Numbered from the stretch's first letter, positions 17,394 through 26,946 are shown. The stretch is DNA of 64,000 nucleotides from Arenibacter palladensis (GCF_900129275.1 NZ_FQUX01000002.1:747795-811794); one strand, 5' to 3'. Numbers and translations are program-made. Notes: generated by a model from the letters alone, not told the origin.

Positions 17394-17777
17394 CTATAAA
17401 ACGTAGCTTTCGAATAGATTTTCCAATTCTTTTTTAGGATCTTGGCAAAGGCCCGAATGAGTTTCCGAACTTTGAATCATAGTACTCCTGGAGGCAGTTA
17501 ACCAACGGAACCTATCAGGTAAATCCAGTTTGCCGATTGCTCCTCCCGAAGGTGCTCCCTTACATACCAATGTCCAAGCCTTTAAATATTTATCTATAGC
17601 ATTAATATCAATTTCGTTTGAGAAACATTGCAATTTTTGGGGGTCTACTAAATATTTTACTTCCAAAAATTTCTTCCGTCTTGAAAAAAGTATTACCCCA
17701 ATATTAAAGAATTCTGCACGCTCCACTTTAGGAACAAGTCTAATAATTGCGTATTCGTATTTGTCTTTATCTTGCAT
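17394..17777 (-). CDS. DUF3037 protein
   Basis: The 127-residue cytosolic protein opens with KYEYAIIRLVPKVERAEFFNIGVILF, the DUF3037 signature, followed by a basic strand SRRKKFLEVKYL. Its biochemical role is not established. The start codon lies inside the 3' end of the HipA-like kinase gene (11-bp overlap), so the pair is translationally coupled. DUF3037 genes are known to accompany HipA-like kinases, so it may be the partner or target of that kinase. I infer no specific activity. Confidence 0.85.
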   Translation of the reverse strand: MQDKDKYEYAIIRLVPKVERAEFFNIGVILFSRRKKFLEVKYLVDPQKLQCFSNEIDINAIDKYLKAWTLVCKGAPSGGAIGKLDLPDRFRWLTASRSTMIQSSETHSGLCQDPKKELENLFESYVL

Positions 17778-18546
17778 TTTCAGACTCTTTAACTAATGTA
17801 TCGATCATGGCAAGTTTGGCATTTATATATTCAATATAGGCCGCTCTAATTTCATCAGGATTTAAATCATCGGCCTCATCCAACAACCATTCCTCAGGTA
17901 TTAACGCTATGATTTCAGCAATTTTATCGGTATTAAGTGAACTTTTAATTACCAATGCCGCCTCTTTTAACTTTATGGCAAACTCTAAAAGCACATGGTC
18001 TTTTATTAGCGGAAAAGTTCTTGTAAGATGATTTTTCCAAGTTTCCCAGTTATGGTGAAAATAAAAACTTGCACCATTATCAATTACCCACAATTCATTG
18101 TTCCATTGCAATAAGTTGGTGTTTTTTGCCGTCCTGTCAATATTACTCATAATGCTATCCAGCAGCACAACTTTTGATGCGATCAAAGCATCTACCTTGG
18201 AAACCAATGGATCATAAGTTATGGCACTGGACAAAAAATGCAAGCCTAGGTTGAGACCTACACTAAATTTAAGTAAATCTTGAACTTCCTCATCCGGTTC
18301 TGTCTTGCTAAATGAATCATCTAGATTCATAAACACTAATTCAGGTACCTTAAGTCCTATGGCCCGGGCCAACTCGCCTCCAATTAGTTCCGCTATTAAT
18401 GCCTTTTTTCCTTGACCTGCCCCTCTGAATTTTAAAACATATAAAAATCCATCGTCGGCTTTTACAATCGCCGGCAAGGAACCACCTTCACGTAAAGGTT
18501 TTATATATTGAACAACATCAACTGTTCTTATATCAATTGAATTCAT
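17767..18546 (-). CDS. HipA-like family kinase
   Basis: The 259-residue protein (ATG at 18546; a GTG lies two codons upstream) shows the kinase elements of the HipA/PI3-4K-like group: FLYVLKFRGAGQGKKAL near residue 33 for nucleotide binding, the catalytic loop NIDRTAKNTN near residue 140, and VIDNGASF (in place of DFG) near residue 155. HipA kinases phosphorylate proteins such as GltX, but this short form lacks the HipA N1 domain and has no HipB-like HTH neighbour. Its partner is the overlapping DUF3037 gene. A phosphorylation module of unknown target is inferred. Confidence 0.85.
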   Translation of the reverse strand: MNSIDIRTVDVVQYIKPLREGGSLPAIVKADDGFLYVLKFRGAGQGKKALIAELIGGELARAIGLKVPELVFMNLDDSFSKTEPDEEVQDLLKFSVGLNLGLHFLSSAITYDPLVSKVDALIASKVVLLDSIMSNIDRTAKNTNLLQWNNELWVIDNGASFYFHHNWETWKNHLTRTFPLIKDHVLLEFAIKLKEAALVIKSSLNTDKIAEIIALIPEEWLLDEADDLNPDEIRAAYIEYINAKLAMIDTLVKESENAR

Positions 18547-18657
18547 AAGCACGAAGATAAAAAAAGTTAGTTGTGTAAAATAGAATTTGTATTCCAGTGA
18601 ATTGGTCTGTTTTTTTCAGATTGAAGAAAATTCAAGCTATAATTTGCCCCGATACAA

Positions 18658-20208
18658 TTACCAATCAATTGGAAAGTAATCCTTCAGGAATTTACCAGAC
18701 CAATGTTTCCCGGTATTTATTCCGTCAATTAACGGATCCATAACCCTTGCAGCACCATCCACAATATCCAAAGGCGGTTGAAAATCATAGACTTCCTGTT
18801 TCATTTTAGATAGTTCAGCGGGGTCTTCATCCGTAACCCATCCGGTATCCACGGCATTCATAAATATTCCTGCTTTGGCCAATTCCCCTGAAGCGGTATG
18901 GGTAAGCATATTTAAAGCGGCCTTGGCCATATTGGTATGTGGGTGGCGTGATTCCTTAAAAGAACGATGAAATTTCCCTTCCATTGCCGAAACATTAATG
19001 ATATGTTTTTGTCCCGTGTTCTCCTTCTTCATTAATTCTGCCAAACGGTTGCACAATACAAAAGGGGCAACGGCATTTACCAATTGTACTTCCAACATTT
19101 CAGTAGTTTCAATTTCTCCCAGTTTAAGTCGCCAACTGTTTGTTTTTCTTAAATCTACCTGTTGAAGATCGGCATCCAATTCCCCCGTGGGAAATACTTC
19201 CTGTGCTACCAAGACACTATCAAAACTATAGGGAATTTGCGATAATTTGGCCGAAGCCCTTATTCCGATTCCCGCTTCCGGTCCATGCCAGGTAACCGGC
19301 ATGTTCTGATTGGGAGATACTCCCGAGGTTAGTTCTTTTAATTCCTGTAAACAACTTGTATGATCGCTCAAAACTTTTTGCGCATCTGGAGGAAGTAATG
19401 ATATGGCGCTTTCTTCATTGGACATCAAATGATGGTAAAAGCCAGCGGGCCGTCTAACGGTCTGGGCTGCATTATTTATTAGAATATCCAATCGGTCATA
19501 CTGCCGCTCTATATAATTACAAAATATTTCCACACTTGGGATATGACGTAAATCCAGACCGTGTATTTTTAATCGATGCCCCCATTCAATAAAATCATCC
19601 TCTTTGGAAAAGCGCAATGCCGAATCAACAGGGAACCGGGTCGTAGCGATCACAGTAGCCCCACCGCGTAATAACATTAAAGTAATATGATATCCAATTT
19701 TTAATCTGGAGCCAGTTACAACGGCAACTTGCCCTTTTACATCGGCTGTTTGAAAACGCTTGGTATAGTTGAAATCACCACATTTTATGCACATGGTATC
19801 ATAAAAATGATGTAATTCGCTAAACTCCGTTTTACAAACATAACAGTTTCTTGATACCTCCAGTTCCTGTTTTTTATGATTGACCAATTCTGCAGAAGGC
19901 AAAAGTTTAGGGGCAACAAATATGTGGGCCTCGCGTGCATTTCTAATACCTGTTTCCTTCCGAGCATTTTTATCCCTTGCTTCTTTTTTACGAATGGCAC
20001 TTTTCTTACCGTCCTTTTTTCTTCTGGAAAATTCTTCCCTATTGGGTCTGGAAAATTGGCCCGATACTTTTATTAAAGCGGTTCTTTTTTCTTTTGGAAT
20101 ATCAAATATCTGATCTGTGTGGTCCACTAATTGCTGCAAGAGTGCAATACAATTATCGATCTCTTCTGGAGTGATCGCAGCTTTATTCCCTTTTAGATCT
20201 TCTTTCAT
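18658..20208 (-). CDS. Atypical SDR-fold protein with N-terminal CxxC/CxxC knuckle
   Basis: The 516-residue protein is about twice the usual SDR length. Residues 40-100 are strongly basic. C122-x2-C125 and C140-x2-C143 form a probable zinc knuckle. The Rossmann core then begins with TGSRLKIG (165-172), a variant TGxxxGxG, and NNAAQ (245-249). An insertion of about 80 residues (255-340) follows. At the active site S407 and K429 are present, but the position of the catalytic tyrosine reads T425 (TNMAK instead of YxxxK). Nucleotide binding is likely; ordinary dehydrogenase chemistry is doubtful. It is downstream of the two helicases on the same strand. Confidence 0.75.
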   Translation of the reverse strand: MKEDLKGNKAAITPEEIDNCIALLQQLVDHTDQIFDIPKEKRTALIKVSGQFSRPNREEFSRRKKDGKKSAIRKKEARDKNARKETGIRNAREAHIFVAPKLLPSAELVNHKKQELEVSRNCYVCKTEFSELHHFYDTMCIKCGDFNYTKRFQTADVKGQVAVVTGSRLKIGYHITLMLLRGGATVIATTRFPVDSALRFSKEDDFIEWGHRLKIHGLDLRHIPSVEIFCNYIERQYDRLDILINNAAQTVRRPAGFYHHLMSNEESAISLLPPDAQKVLSDHTSCLQELKELTSGVSPNQNMPVTWHGPEAGIGIRASAKLSQIPYSFDSVLVAQEVFPTGELDADLQQVDLRKTNSWRLKLGEIETTEMLEVQLVNAVAPFVLCNRLAELMKKENTGQKHIINVSAMEGKFHRSFKESRHPHTNMAKAALNMLTHTASGELAKAGIFMNAVDTGWVTDEDPAELSKMKQEVYDFQPPLDIVDGAARVMDPLIDGINTGKHWSGKFLKDYFPIDW

Positions 20209-20255
20209 TTTTAATGCTTTCCAACGGATAAATATCTAGTTTTTACTCAAAAAAA

Positions 20256-21569
20256 TTATAGAACCGTAATGCGAACTTTTTTCTTTTTTAAACGTGAATT
20301 GTTCAATTTTTGCACCAAGTCTTCTGCAATTTCCAGAGGTACGGCAACAAAGGCACAGTCTTGTTTTAACTCTATCTCCCCCAATTGATCTTGATTCATA
20401 TTTCCCTGTTTAAAAAACAGGCCGGCAATATCCCCTTTGGATATTTTGTCCTTTCTGCCTCCAGAAATAAACAACGTTTCCCAAAATTGCGGTTTTCGAA
20501 CCGTCCGCTTTGAAATATCCGCTATCTCCGTATCCTTTATGAATGAAGGAAGGCCTTCTTTTTCCCATTTTAACACATAGGCGGTGCCCTTGGCATTAAC
20601 CCTGGCCGTTCTTCCATTTCTATGGATAAACTCCTCCAAGGAATGCGGCAGTTCATAATGAATAATATATTTTAACTCAGGGATATCTATTCCCCTTGCT
20701 GCCAGATCTGTAGCTATCAAGATCTGGCTAGTACCATTTCTAAACTTAATAAGGGAACGCTCCCTATCCTTTTGTTCCATTCCCCCTGAAAAACAACTAT
20801 GGGCAATCCTGTTTTTCTGTAAAAAAGAACTCACTTCCTCTATACTATCCCTAAAATTACAGAAGATTATTCCTGGATCGTTTCCAAGATGCAATAACAA
20901 ATCCAATAGACGTGGCAACTTATCCCTGTCAGTGGAAACCACAGTTTTGATCGCTAACTGTGACTCCTTTTTTCCCTGTAAATAATTAATAACCAAAGGC
21001 TTATCCATTTTCACAAAATCTGGAATTCCGACACCCTGGGTTGCTGAGGTTAATATGCGCTTTTTAATATTCGGCAATTCATTTAGAATTGCGCTCATTT
21101 CAACTTCGAATCCTATCTCCAAGGCCTTGTCAAACTCGTCCAATACCAAGGTCTCAATACTTTCCTTAGAGAACCGGTCACTATCAAAGTGGTCCAAGAT
21201 ACGCCCTGGTGTTCCTATTAAAATAGAGGGGTTATGTTTAATTTCAATCTTATCCTTGGACATAGGGCGTCCGCCATAAACGGCATTTACCTTATAACCA
21301 GTTCCCATATTTCTAACCACTTGTTCAATTTGTATGGCCAATTCGCGGGTAGGCACCAATATCAGTGCCTGTACTTCGTCAATGTTGGGATCCAGAGTTT
21401 CTATCAATGGCAACAAAAAGGCCAAAGTTTTGCCCGTACCCGTTGGCGACAGAATAATAGTGTTGGTAGTTTTTCCAATTACGGCAATAGCTTCCTCCTG
21501 CATGGGATTCAACTGCTGGATATTTAGTTTTGCCAAGACATCCTCCTGGTCTTTAATATTATTTGCCAT
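20256..21569 (-). CDS. DEAD-box-type RNA helicase with DEFD motif and DbpA-like RNA-binding tail
   Basis: The 437 residues contain all core SF2 motifs: PTGTGKT (I), PTRELA (Ia), GTPGR (Ib), VLDEFD (II, with Phe instead of Ala in DEAD), TSATQ (III) and HRNGRTAR (VI). Residues ~365-437 resemble the DbpA RNA-binding domain (CAFVAVP, LKKKKVRITVL), which in DbpA targets 23S rRNA. A ribosome-assembly role is thus plausible. It starts 5 bp after the preceding helicase stop, so the two are one operon. Motif II DEFD is an uncommon variant. Confidence 0.88.
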   Translation of the reverse strand: MANNIKDQEDVLAKLNIQQLNPMQEEAIAVIGKTTNTIILSPTGTGKTLAFLLPLIETLDPNIDEVQALILVPTRELAIQIEQVVRNMGTGYKVNAVYGGRPMSKDKIEIKHNPSILIGTPGRILDHFDSDRFSKESIETLVLDEFDKALEIGFEVEMSAILNELPNIKKRILTSATQGVGIPDFVKMDKPLVINYLQGKKESQLAIKTVVSTDRDKLPRLLDLLLHLGNDPGIIFCNFRDSIEEVSSFLQKNRIAHSCFSGGMEQKDRERSLIKFRNGTSQILIATDLAARGIDIPELKYIIHYELPHSLEEFIHRNGRTARVNAKGTAYVLKWEKEGLPSFIKDTEIADISKRTVRKPQFWETLFISGGRKDKISKGDIAGLFFKQGNMNQDQLGEIELKQDCAFVAVPLEIAEDLVQKLNNSRLKKKKVRITVL

Positions 21570-21574
21570 GGCTA

Positions 21575-22915
21575 CTACTTATTTTTTTTCTTTTTGGGCG
21601 CTGCTACTTTTGGACTGTGACTCGTAGATTGCGCCAGGTAATTCGCCAATATCTTATCTATAAGTTCCTCCTTTGTCAAATGATGGAAAACTGTTCTTAT
21701 TTCTTCCCTAAATTCCTGGGAAATATTTCGGTTGGGTTTGGTCTTGAATATTTTGTTAGCCCATATCAAGGCATTGTTTTCTTCAATACTTTGGGCATCT
21801 GCCTTTTTAAATTCCTCAAAATCTATACCCAACTCCTTTTCAAAATCGGCAATGTCCTCTACTTCCTCTTTTTGGATAACGCTTAATGAAAATCCTGCTG
21901 CCCCTGCCCTAGCGGTACGTCCACTTCTATGAACATAGGTATCATAGGTGTCCGGTAAATGATAGTTTACCACATAGGATATCTCCTTAACATCGATACC
22001 ACGTGCTGCCAAATCGGTTGCTACCATAACATCTATAAACCCTTCCCTAAATTGTCCCATGACCCGATCTCTAATTCCCTGGGTTAAACTGCCATGGATG
22101 GCACCTGATCGAAATTTATTAATGGCCAAATTTTTTCCCAATTTATTGACCGCCGCTTTCGTCTTACAAAAAATAATTCCCCTTTCGCCTTCCCTGGACT
22201 TTAAAAAGTGTAGCAGAACTTCCAATTTCTCAATGGGTTCCACTACAACATACCTATGCTCTATGCCCTGATGCCCTACAGAAGCCATGTCCGCTTCTAT
22301 CTGAACCACATGTTTTGACATATAATTCTGGATCAATTGTTTTAAGGCTCCCGGCATGGTGGCGGTAAACAATAATGTTCTTCTGGATTTAGGAATTTCT
22401 GAAATAATATTATCCAAGTCAACCTTTAAAGCAGTTACCATTTCATCGGCCTCATCCAAAACCAAATATTTGATATCTTTAATATTGATGGCCTTCCTAT
22501 TCACCAAATCCACTAGGCGACCTGGTGTGGCCACTACGATATGGGTAATACTCTTTAAACGTTCAATTTGCGGTTTAATAGGGATTCCTCCGCATATGGA
22601 AGCAATGGAAATAGATGGACTATGGGTGGAAAAGGAAACCAGATTTGCATGAATCTGTTGCCCCAGTTCCCGTGTAGGCGCCAATATTACCAATTGTATA
22701 TCACTATTATCTGTATCTATCAATTGTAATAAAGGCAACCCAAAAGCAGCTGTTTTACCGGTTCCTGTTTTTGCCAGAGCAACCACGTCTTTGTTTTGCT
22801 CCAAAATCAGAGGAATTACCTTCTTCTGAATATCAGTGGGCACTGATATTTGCTGGTCTATTAAACTTTGAAGTAGGTGTTTGTTAATTCCTAAATCAGA
22901 AAACTGCTTTGACAT
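21575..22915 (-). CDS. DEAD-box RNA helicase
   Basis: From the ATG at 22915 (MSKQFSDLGI) the protein is 446 residues. Motifs are AKTGTGKT (I), PTRELGQ (Ia), ATPGR (Ib), VLDEADEM (II), FTATMPG (III, TAT variant) and HRSGRTARAG (VI). The tail is lysine-rich (PKKKKNK), as in RhlE/CshA-type helicases that remodel RNA in ribosome assembly, decay or cold adaptation. The longer frame to 22942 would place its first codons over the TATCTTTG promoter box, so it is rejected. It heads a probable operon with the second helicase and perhaps the SDR gene. Confidence 0.9.
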   Translation of the reverse strand: MSKQFSDLGINKHLLQSLIDQQISVPTDIQKKVIPLILEQNKDVVALAKTGTGKTAAFGLPLLQLIDTDNSDIQLVILAPTRELGQQIHANLVSFSTHSPSISIASICGGIPIKPQIERLKSITHIVVATPGRLVDLVNRKAINIKDIKYLVLDEADEMVTALKVDLDNIISEIPKSRRTLLFTATMPGALKQLIQNYMSKHVVQIEADMASVGHQGIEHRYVVVEPIEKLEVLLHFLKSREGERGIIFCKTKAAVNKLGKNLAINKFRSGAIHGSLTQGIRDRVMGQFREGFIDVMVATDLAARGIDVKEISYVVNYHLPDTYDTYVHRSGRTARAGAAGFSLSVIQKEEVEDIADFEKELGIDFEEFKKADAQSIEENNALIWANKIFKTKPNRNISQEFREEIRTVFHHLTKEELIDKILANYLAQSTSHSPKVAAPKKKKNK

Positions 22916-22929
22916 ATAATAATTTTCGG

Positions 22930-22937
22930 CAAAGATA
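22930..22937 (-). promoter_or_regulatory. -7 box for the helicase operon
   Basis: The minus strand reads TATCTTTG, an exact TAnnTTTG match, with a predicted ~8-10 nt leader to the ATG at 22915. It lies inside the longer open frame and so decides the start. Confidence 0.5.
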
Positions 22938-23118
22938 GCCACAGTTTTCTCGGGAATGCCAGTAATTGGTATATATTCAAATTTAATAAACTCCTGGACT
23001 TTTATAGATGCAAATAAACACTACACTTTTCATCTTATAATCTATACAGATACACGCAGTCATTTATTTTGCATACTTTTACTCCTATTTAGCTCCCAAT
23101 GACCATATTTAATGGAAC

Positions 23119-23161
23119 AAAAAAAAAGGTCTAGCAAATATTATTTACTAAACCTTTTTTT
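23119..23161 (-). terminator. Terminator after the TonB receptor gene
   Basis: A long hairpin has a 10-bp AAAAAAAGGT/ACCTTTTTTT outer stem and an extended inner stem with two C-A mismatches. On the minus strand it ends in nine T residues. It lies about 30 nt past the receptor stop and could also act in the other direction. Confidence 0.85.
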
Positions 23162-23187
23162 GGTGTGAAATTACAAGGCTTGCCTAT

Positions 23188-25698
23188 TTAGAATTCTTTC
23201 TTACCAAACTCACTTTCTATAAACTTGGCCTTATTTTTTATGGCATTGAAAGTATAGGATAAGTTAATGGATATCATATCTACCTCATACCTGTAATTGG
23301 TAGTAGTGTAAAATTCATTGGCTTTATAGGTAGTTATTCGCTGTTCATTGGTGTCCAACAATCCCATATCAATATTCTGCCATTGTAACGTTGCCGTTAA
23401 CTTATTGTCTAAAAACGACTTTCGGAAACTAAGATTGGGGGAATAGAACCTAGAATCCTCTCCTTGGGCGGTATTTGTCTTAGACAAATAATTGAAAGTA
23501 AATTGTAAGGAGGCATTTTCCCAGAAAGAATAGGTAGAATTTAGGTTGAAAGAGTAAATAGTGGCACTACTGTTTACGTCGTAATTTCTGGTAATACCAT
23601 CCCTATGCCTAAATACAAAGGCTCCCTCAATATCATAGGAATAAATATTAGCTCCTATATAATTGCTCCAATTTTGGCTTGGTTTCAACTGAGCCCCTAT
23701 TTCAAGTCCAACTGCATTGCTTTTGCCTACATTGGAATAGACCCTGTTAATTATACTGTCCAATACAGCTCCATTGGCTTCATAGGCTAAGGTATTCACA
23801 CGGTTTATCACATTGTCCACATGTCTGTAATAAGCAGTGGCGCTGACCGAATTACCTCCGTTGAAATTTTTGATGACTCCCAATTCCACCAAATCTATGA
23901 ACTCCGGTCTCAATTGATTGTCCCCTTGTTCAAAAACCTCGGAGTGCTCCCTTTCCGCAAAACTGTTCATTTTTAAGGTAGTTGTACGTTCTACCCTTTT
24001 GCTATAGGCCGCTTTTAATTTGGTAGCATCGTTAACAGTATATTGCAAGGAAGCCGATGGAAATAGCTTAACAAAATCATAGGTATAGGTTTGCTCGGGA
24101 TCTGCAGTCCTTAAATCCTCGGAATAAGTTCTATCCATGGATTCCAAGCGCAAACCTGCTGCGTAGTCCAATTTATGGCTTGCTCCCGTTAGTTGGGTAT
24201 ATCCTGAATGAATGGTTCGCTGCAGGCTTATATTACTGGAAAATTCAGGTACCAGAACACCATCGCGCTCATATACAAACTCGCCTGTGTGGTCAATATC
24301 CCTAAATTGATAGCCCGTTTCCAAGGTTCCAAAGGAAAAGGGCTTAAATTGGTAATCCACATTCACCCTATACCCATTTAGTGGGTTGTCATTGGTGTTA
24401 TACTCCTGCTGATAAACGATATTACGATCGGTGAGGCCTAGATTGTCATTATAAGTAGGGCCGCCCAAAAAAGTGTATTCATACAATAGGGAGGTAGACA
24501 ATTTGGAATCATTGTTGAATTTATGGGCATAATCAAAACTGCCCAGGGCGAAATCGCCTTTTCTAGTTCTTAAATTATGATTATAATATTGAAAAGTATA
24601 TTGCCTATTGCCACTGCCTATAGGTGAAATGGCATGGTTATCGTAATAATCTATATCCGCCAAACGATCTACGGTATGCTTTCCCGCATAGAAACCCAAG
24701 GAATAGGTATCGGCCTCATTAGGCGTAAAATCCACACCAAAACGTCCATTATAGCTGATATCATCAAAACTCCTCTCTCCATCGGAAGGCAAAAAGGTTT
24801 GTTTATCCTCGGCTTGATTGATCACAAAAACCTCACCTTCCCTCCTACCTGTTTTATCATTTCGCTGGTAACTTGTTCCAAAGGACAGGTTCCATTTATC
24901 TGTTCGCTTGTTCAAAGTTGCATCAATACCATATCGTTGGGCCGCCTCCTTGGTATCATAGGGCTCTATGGATGGTAATCCGCCACGAACATTAATTTGG
25001 GTATAAATTCCATTGGTCGCCCCCTTTTTTGTTAAAATATTTAAAATACCCCCTTTACCTTCAGGGTCATATTTGGCCGAAGGTGCGGTAATCAACTCCA
25101 CGGTCTCCAAGGCATTTGCCGGTAATTGGGATAATATGGCACTGGCATCCCCTTGGGTAGGCTTACCGTTAATCAGGACGGCAAATCCAGAACTACCCCT
25201 AACGCTAATACCACCTTGTGCATCAACAGTGACCGACGGCAAGTTTCTCACCACATCAATGGCATTTCCTCCCTGACTGCTTTGGAATTTTTTGGTATCG
25301 AAAACCTGACGGTCTATCTTGTGAAGAACCGTTGCCCGTTCTCCCTGTATGATCACTTCATCCAATTGGTTCCCAATGGATAAACCAATTATGGCAAGAT
25401 CTTTTACAGATTGTCTTTTATCTATGGCTATATCAGATATGGTTTTGGTATCGTACCCCATAAAGGAGGCTTCCATATAATAGGTTCCAGGTTTTACTCC
25501 ATCTATAACAAAAGTACCATCTTGGGAAGTTACCACTCCCGTTATCAGGGAACCATCTATCTGATTATACAAGGCTGCCGTAGCATATTCCAATGGTGAA
25601 CTATCAGTGGCATCAATAATTTTTCCTGAAATTTGGGCCATAGACACCTGCATACCCACCATTAGGGCAACCAACATAAAAAAGCTTTTACAATTCAT
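23188..25698 (-). CDS. TonB-dependent outer-membrane receptor (OMP_b-brl_3 type)
   Basis: The 836-residue protein starts with a signal peptide (cleavage near SMAQ, residue 22). A carboxypeptidase-regulatory-like domain (~23-110, with SGKIIDATDSSPLEYATAAL) is followed by a plug (~115-230: FSS-type VRNLPSVTVDAQGGISVRG, LINGKPTQG) and a C-terminal beta barrel. The lack of SusC signatures and of a SusD neighbour argues against a glycan system. The subfamily often imports unidentified ligands. A TATTTTTG box lies 29 bp upstream and a strong terminator follows. The flanking AraC gene is co-oriented and could control it. Confidence 0.9.
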   Translation of the reverse strand: MNCKSFFMLVALMVGMQVSMAQISGKIIDATDSSPLEYATAALYNQIDGSLITGVVTSQDGTFVIDGVKPGTYYMEASFMGYDTKTISDIAIDKRQSVKDLAIIGLSIGNQLDEVIIQGERATVLHKIDRQVFDTKKFQSSQGGNAIDVVRNLPSVTVDAQGGISVRGSSGFAVLINGKPTQGDASAILSQLPANALETVELITAPSAKYDPEGKGGILNILTKKGATNGIYTQINVRGGLPSIEPYDTKEAAQRYGIDATLNKRTDKWNLSFGTSYQRNDKTGRREGEVFVINQAEDKQTFLPSDGERSFDDISYNGRFGVDFTPNEADTYSLGFYAGKHTVDRLADIDYYDNHAISPIGSGNRQYTFQYYNHNLRTRKGDFALGSFDYAHKFNNDSKLSTSLLYEYTFLGGPTYNDNLGLTDRNIVYQQEYNTNDNPLNGYRVNVDYQFKPFSFGTLETGYQFRDIDHTGEFVYERDGVLVPEFSSNISLQRTIHSGYTQLTGASHKLDYAAGLRLESMDRTYSEDLRTADPEQTYTYDFVKLFPSASLQYTVNDATKLKAAYSKRVERTTTLKMNSFAEREHSEVFEQGDNQLRPEFIDLVELGVIKNFNGGNSVSATAYYRHVDNVINRVNTLAYEANGAVLDSIINRVYSNVGKSNAVGLEIGAQLKPSQNWSNYIGANIYSYDIEGAFVFRHRDGITRNYDVNSSATIYSFNLNSTYSFWENASLQFTFNYLSKTNTAQGEDSRFYSPNLSFRKSFLDNKLTATLQWQNIDMGLLDTNEQRITTYKANEFYTTTNYRYEVDMISINLSYTFNAIKNKAKFIESEFGKKEF

Positions 25699-25726
25699 AA
25701 ATATTAATTCTAATTAAAAATTTTGA

Positions 25727-25734
25727 CAAAAATA
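25727..25734 (-). promoter_or_regulatory. -7 box for the TonB receptor gene
   Basis: The minus strand reads TATTTTTG, matching TAnnTTTG, with a predicted leader of about 22 nt to the ATG at 25698. Confidence 0.45.
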
Positions 25735-25787
25735 GAGCAGCCTTCCAACTTAAAATGGTGTATTTGAAAAAGGAATGGTACTAATAC

Positions 25788-26597
25788 TTAAATCAAGTTC
25801 TTTCTGAACTGTAAAGGGGTAAGTTGTGTATATCGCTTAAAATATTTGGTAAAATGCGAAGTGTCCTTAAATTCCAAATCATAGGCAATATCACTGATTG
25901 ATTTGTTTGTATAAGCCAATTGTCTCTTCACCTCCATAATAATATGTTCGGCAATGACATCCGAGGCTGTTTTATTGAACACTTTATGACATATAGCATT
26001 AAGGTTCTGTGAGGTAGTATTTAAAGTCTCCGCATAGAAGGAAACATTATTTTTTAAATTTTCGGACAATAAATTTACAAATTGCACGGTCTTATCGGTA
26101 TTTTCCCCTCCTTGCAAAGTGGCATACTTTACCATTTTTGCCAATATGGCCTTTAATCCCCCTTCCAGGGCTTCTTGGTTCAAATTAACTTGTTCCATCT
26201 CCCAACACAGGGACTTGAATAAAAAATTTAATGATTTATCGTCTTCTGCTACCTTTATTTTTTGACAGTTGTTCAGTTTTATCAACTGAGTATTGATGTA
26301 CTTGTCCAGAGTTTTTTCTAAAAACGATTCCTTGATAATGATCACATATCCCTTGGGTTTTGTGGTAATCTCCCAGTGATGAACCTCATCCTTTTTAACA
26401 ATAAACAGCAAGGGTGGTTCTATACTATGGCTTTGCATATCCAAATGATGGAAACCACTACCTTTTATAAAATAGACTATTTCAAGGTATTTATTGTGCT
26501 TGTGGGGCTTGGTATACCTTTTAGTGACATCAAATGGTTCTATTTTTATACCGACTTCAGCGTTAATTTTGTTATATGTGCTAATGGAATCGTTCAA
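25788..26597 (-). CDS. AraC-family transcriptional regulator
   Basis: The 269-residue protein has an N-terminal cupin-like AraC ligand domain (RYTKPHKHNKYLEIVYFIKGSG, VKKDEVHHWEI) and a C-terminal double HTH (FYAETLNTTSQNLNAICHK; SISDIAYDLEFKDTSHFTKYFKR). It is immediately upstream of, and co-oriented with, the TonB receptor, and is divergent from the TetR operon. A perfect 32-bp palindrome lies 70 bp upstream of its start. Candidate targets are the receptor and itself; this is inference. Confidence 0.85.
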   Translation of the reverse strand: MNDSISTYNKINAEVGIKIEPFDVTKRYTKPHKHNKYLEIVYFIKGSGFHHLDMQSHSIEPPLLFIVKKDEVHHWEITTKPKGYVIIIKESFLEKTLDKYINTQLIKLNNCQKIKVAEDDKSLNFLFKSLCWEMEQVNLNQEALEGGLKAILAKMVKYATLQGGENTDKTVQFVNLLSENLKNNVSFYAETLNTTSQNLNAICHKVFNKTASDVIAEHIIMEVKRQLAYTNKSISDIAYDLEFKDTSHFTKYFKRYTQLTPLQFRKNLI

Positions 26598-26666
26598 AAT
26601 GGCCTGTAGTTATCTATATATAGCGGTAAATGTAAATATTACGTTTTAAAGTCGATTTTATTAAAC

Positions 26667-26698
26667 TTAACTTTATGATAAATTTATCATAAAGTTAA
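26667..26698. promoter_or_regulatory. Perfect 32-bp palindrome between AraC and TetR genes
   Basis: The 16-base arm TTAACTTTATGATAAA (26667-26682) is followed without spacer by its exact reverse complement. It lies 70 bp upstream of the AraC start and 314 bp before the TetR operon. It has no T-run typical of terminators, although its arms are AT-rich. It is probably an operator for a dimeric regulator, or a cruciform-forming site. The rest of the 26598-27011 gap contains the TetR operator and promoter. Confidence 0.65.
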
Positions 26699-26925
26699 AT
26701 TAACCTTTCTTTTCCAATTGCTGTTCACTTAACGTATTTACAGGGTATACTGGTTGGAAGACTACTAATTTGGCCGTCCTTATTTCCTTTACAATGTGTT
26801 AAAAAGGTCTGTTCGTATTTTTACCACTTTCCCCCTATTACCCACAAATAACATCCTATAACAAGCTGTTATTGGTTTCCAAATTTTCCAAAGCTGTAAA
26901 CTTATGTTAAAGTCACATAAAAAAG

Positions 26926-26939
26926 AATGAACGTTCATT
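26926..26939. promoter_or_regulatory. TetR operator of the TetR/oxidoreductase/DJ-1 operon
   Basis: AATGAACGTTCATT is a perfect 14-bp palindrome placed 7 bp upstream of the -7 box of the TetR operon, in the promoter spacer. TGAACGTTCA-type palindromes are common targets of TetR-family repressors, so autorepression is likely. Confidence 0.75.
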
Positions 26940-26946
26940 TTAATAC

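Noticed and set aside
22916-22942. Longer start of the DEAD-box helicase
   Set aside because: Covers the TATCTTTG promoter box; MSKQFSDLGI is the usual family start.
23188-25698. SusC-type glycan receptor
   Set aside because: No SusD gene or glycan enzymes are adjacent, and the barrel and plug motifs fit the other TonB classes; the same holds for 59102-62056.
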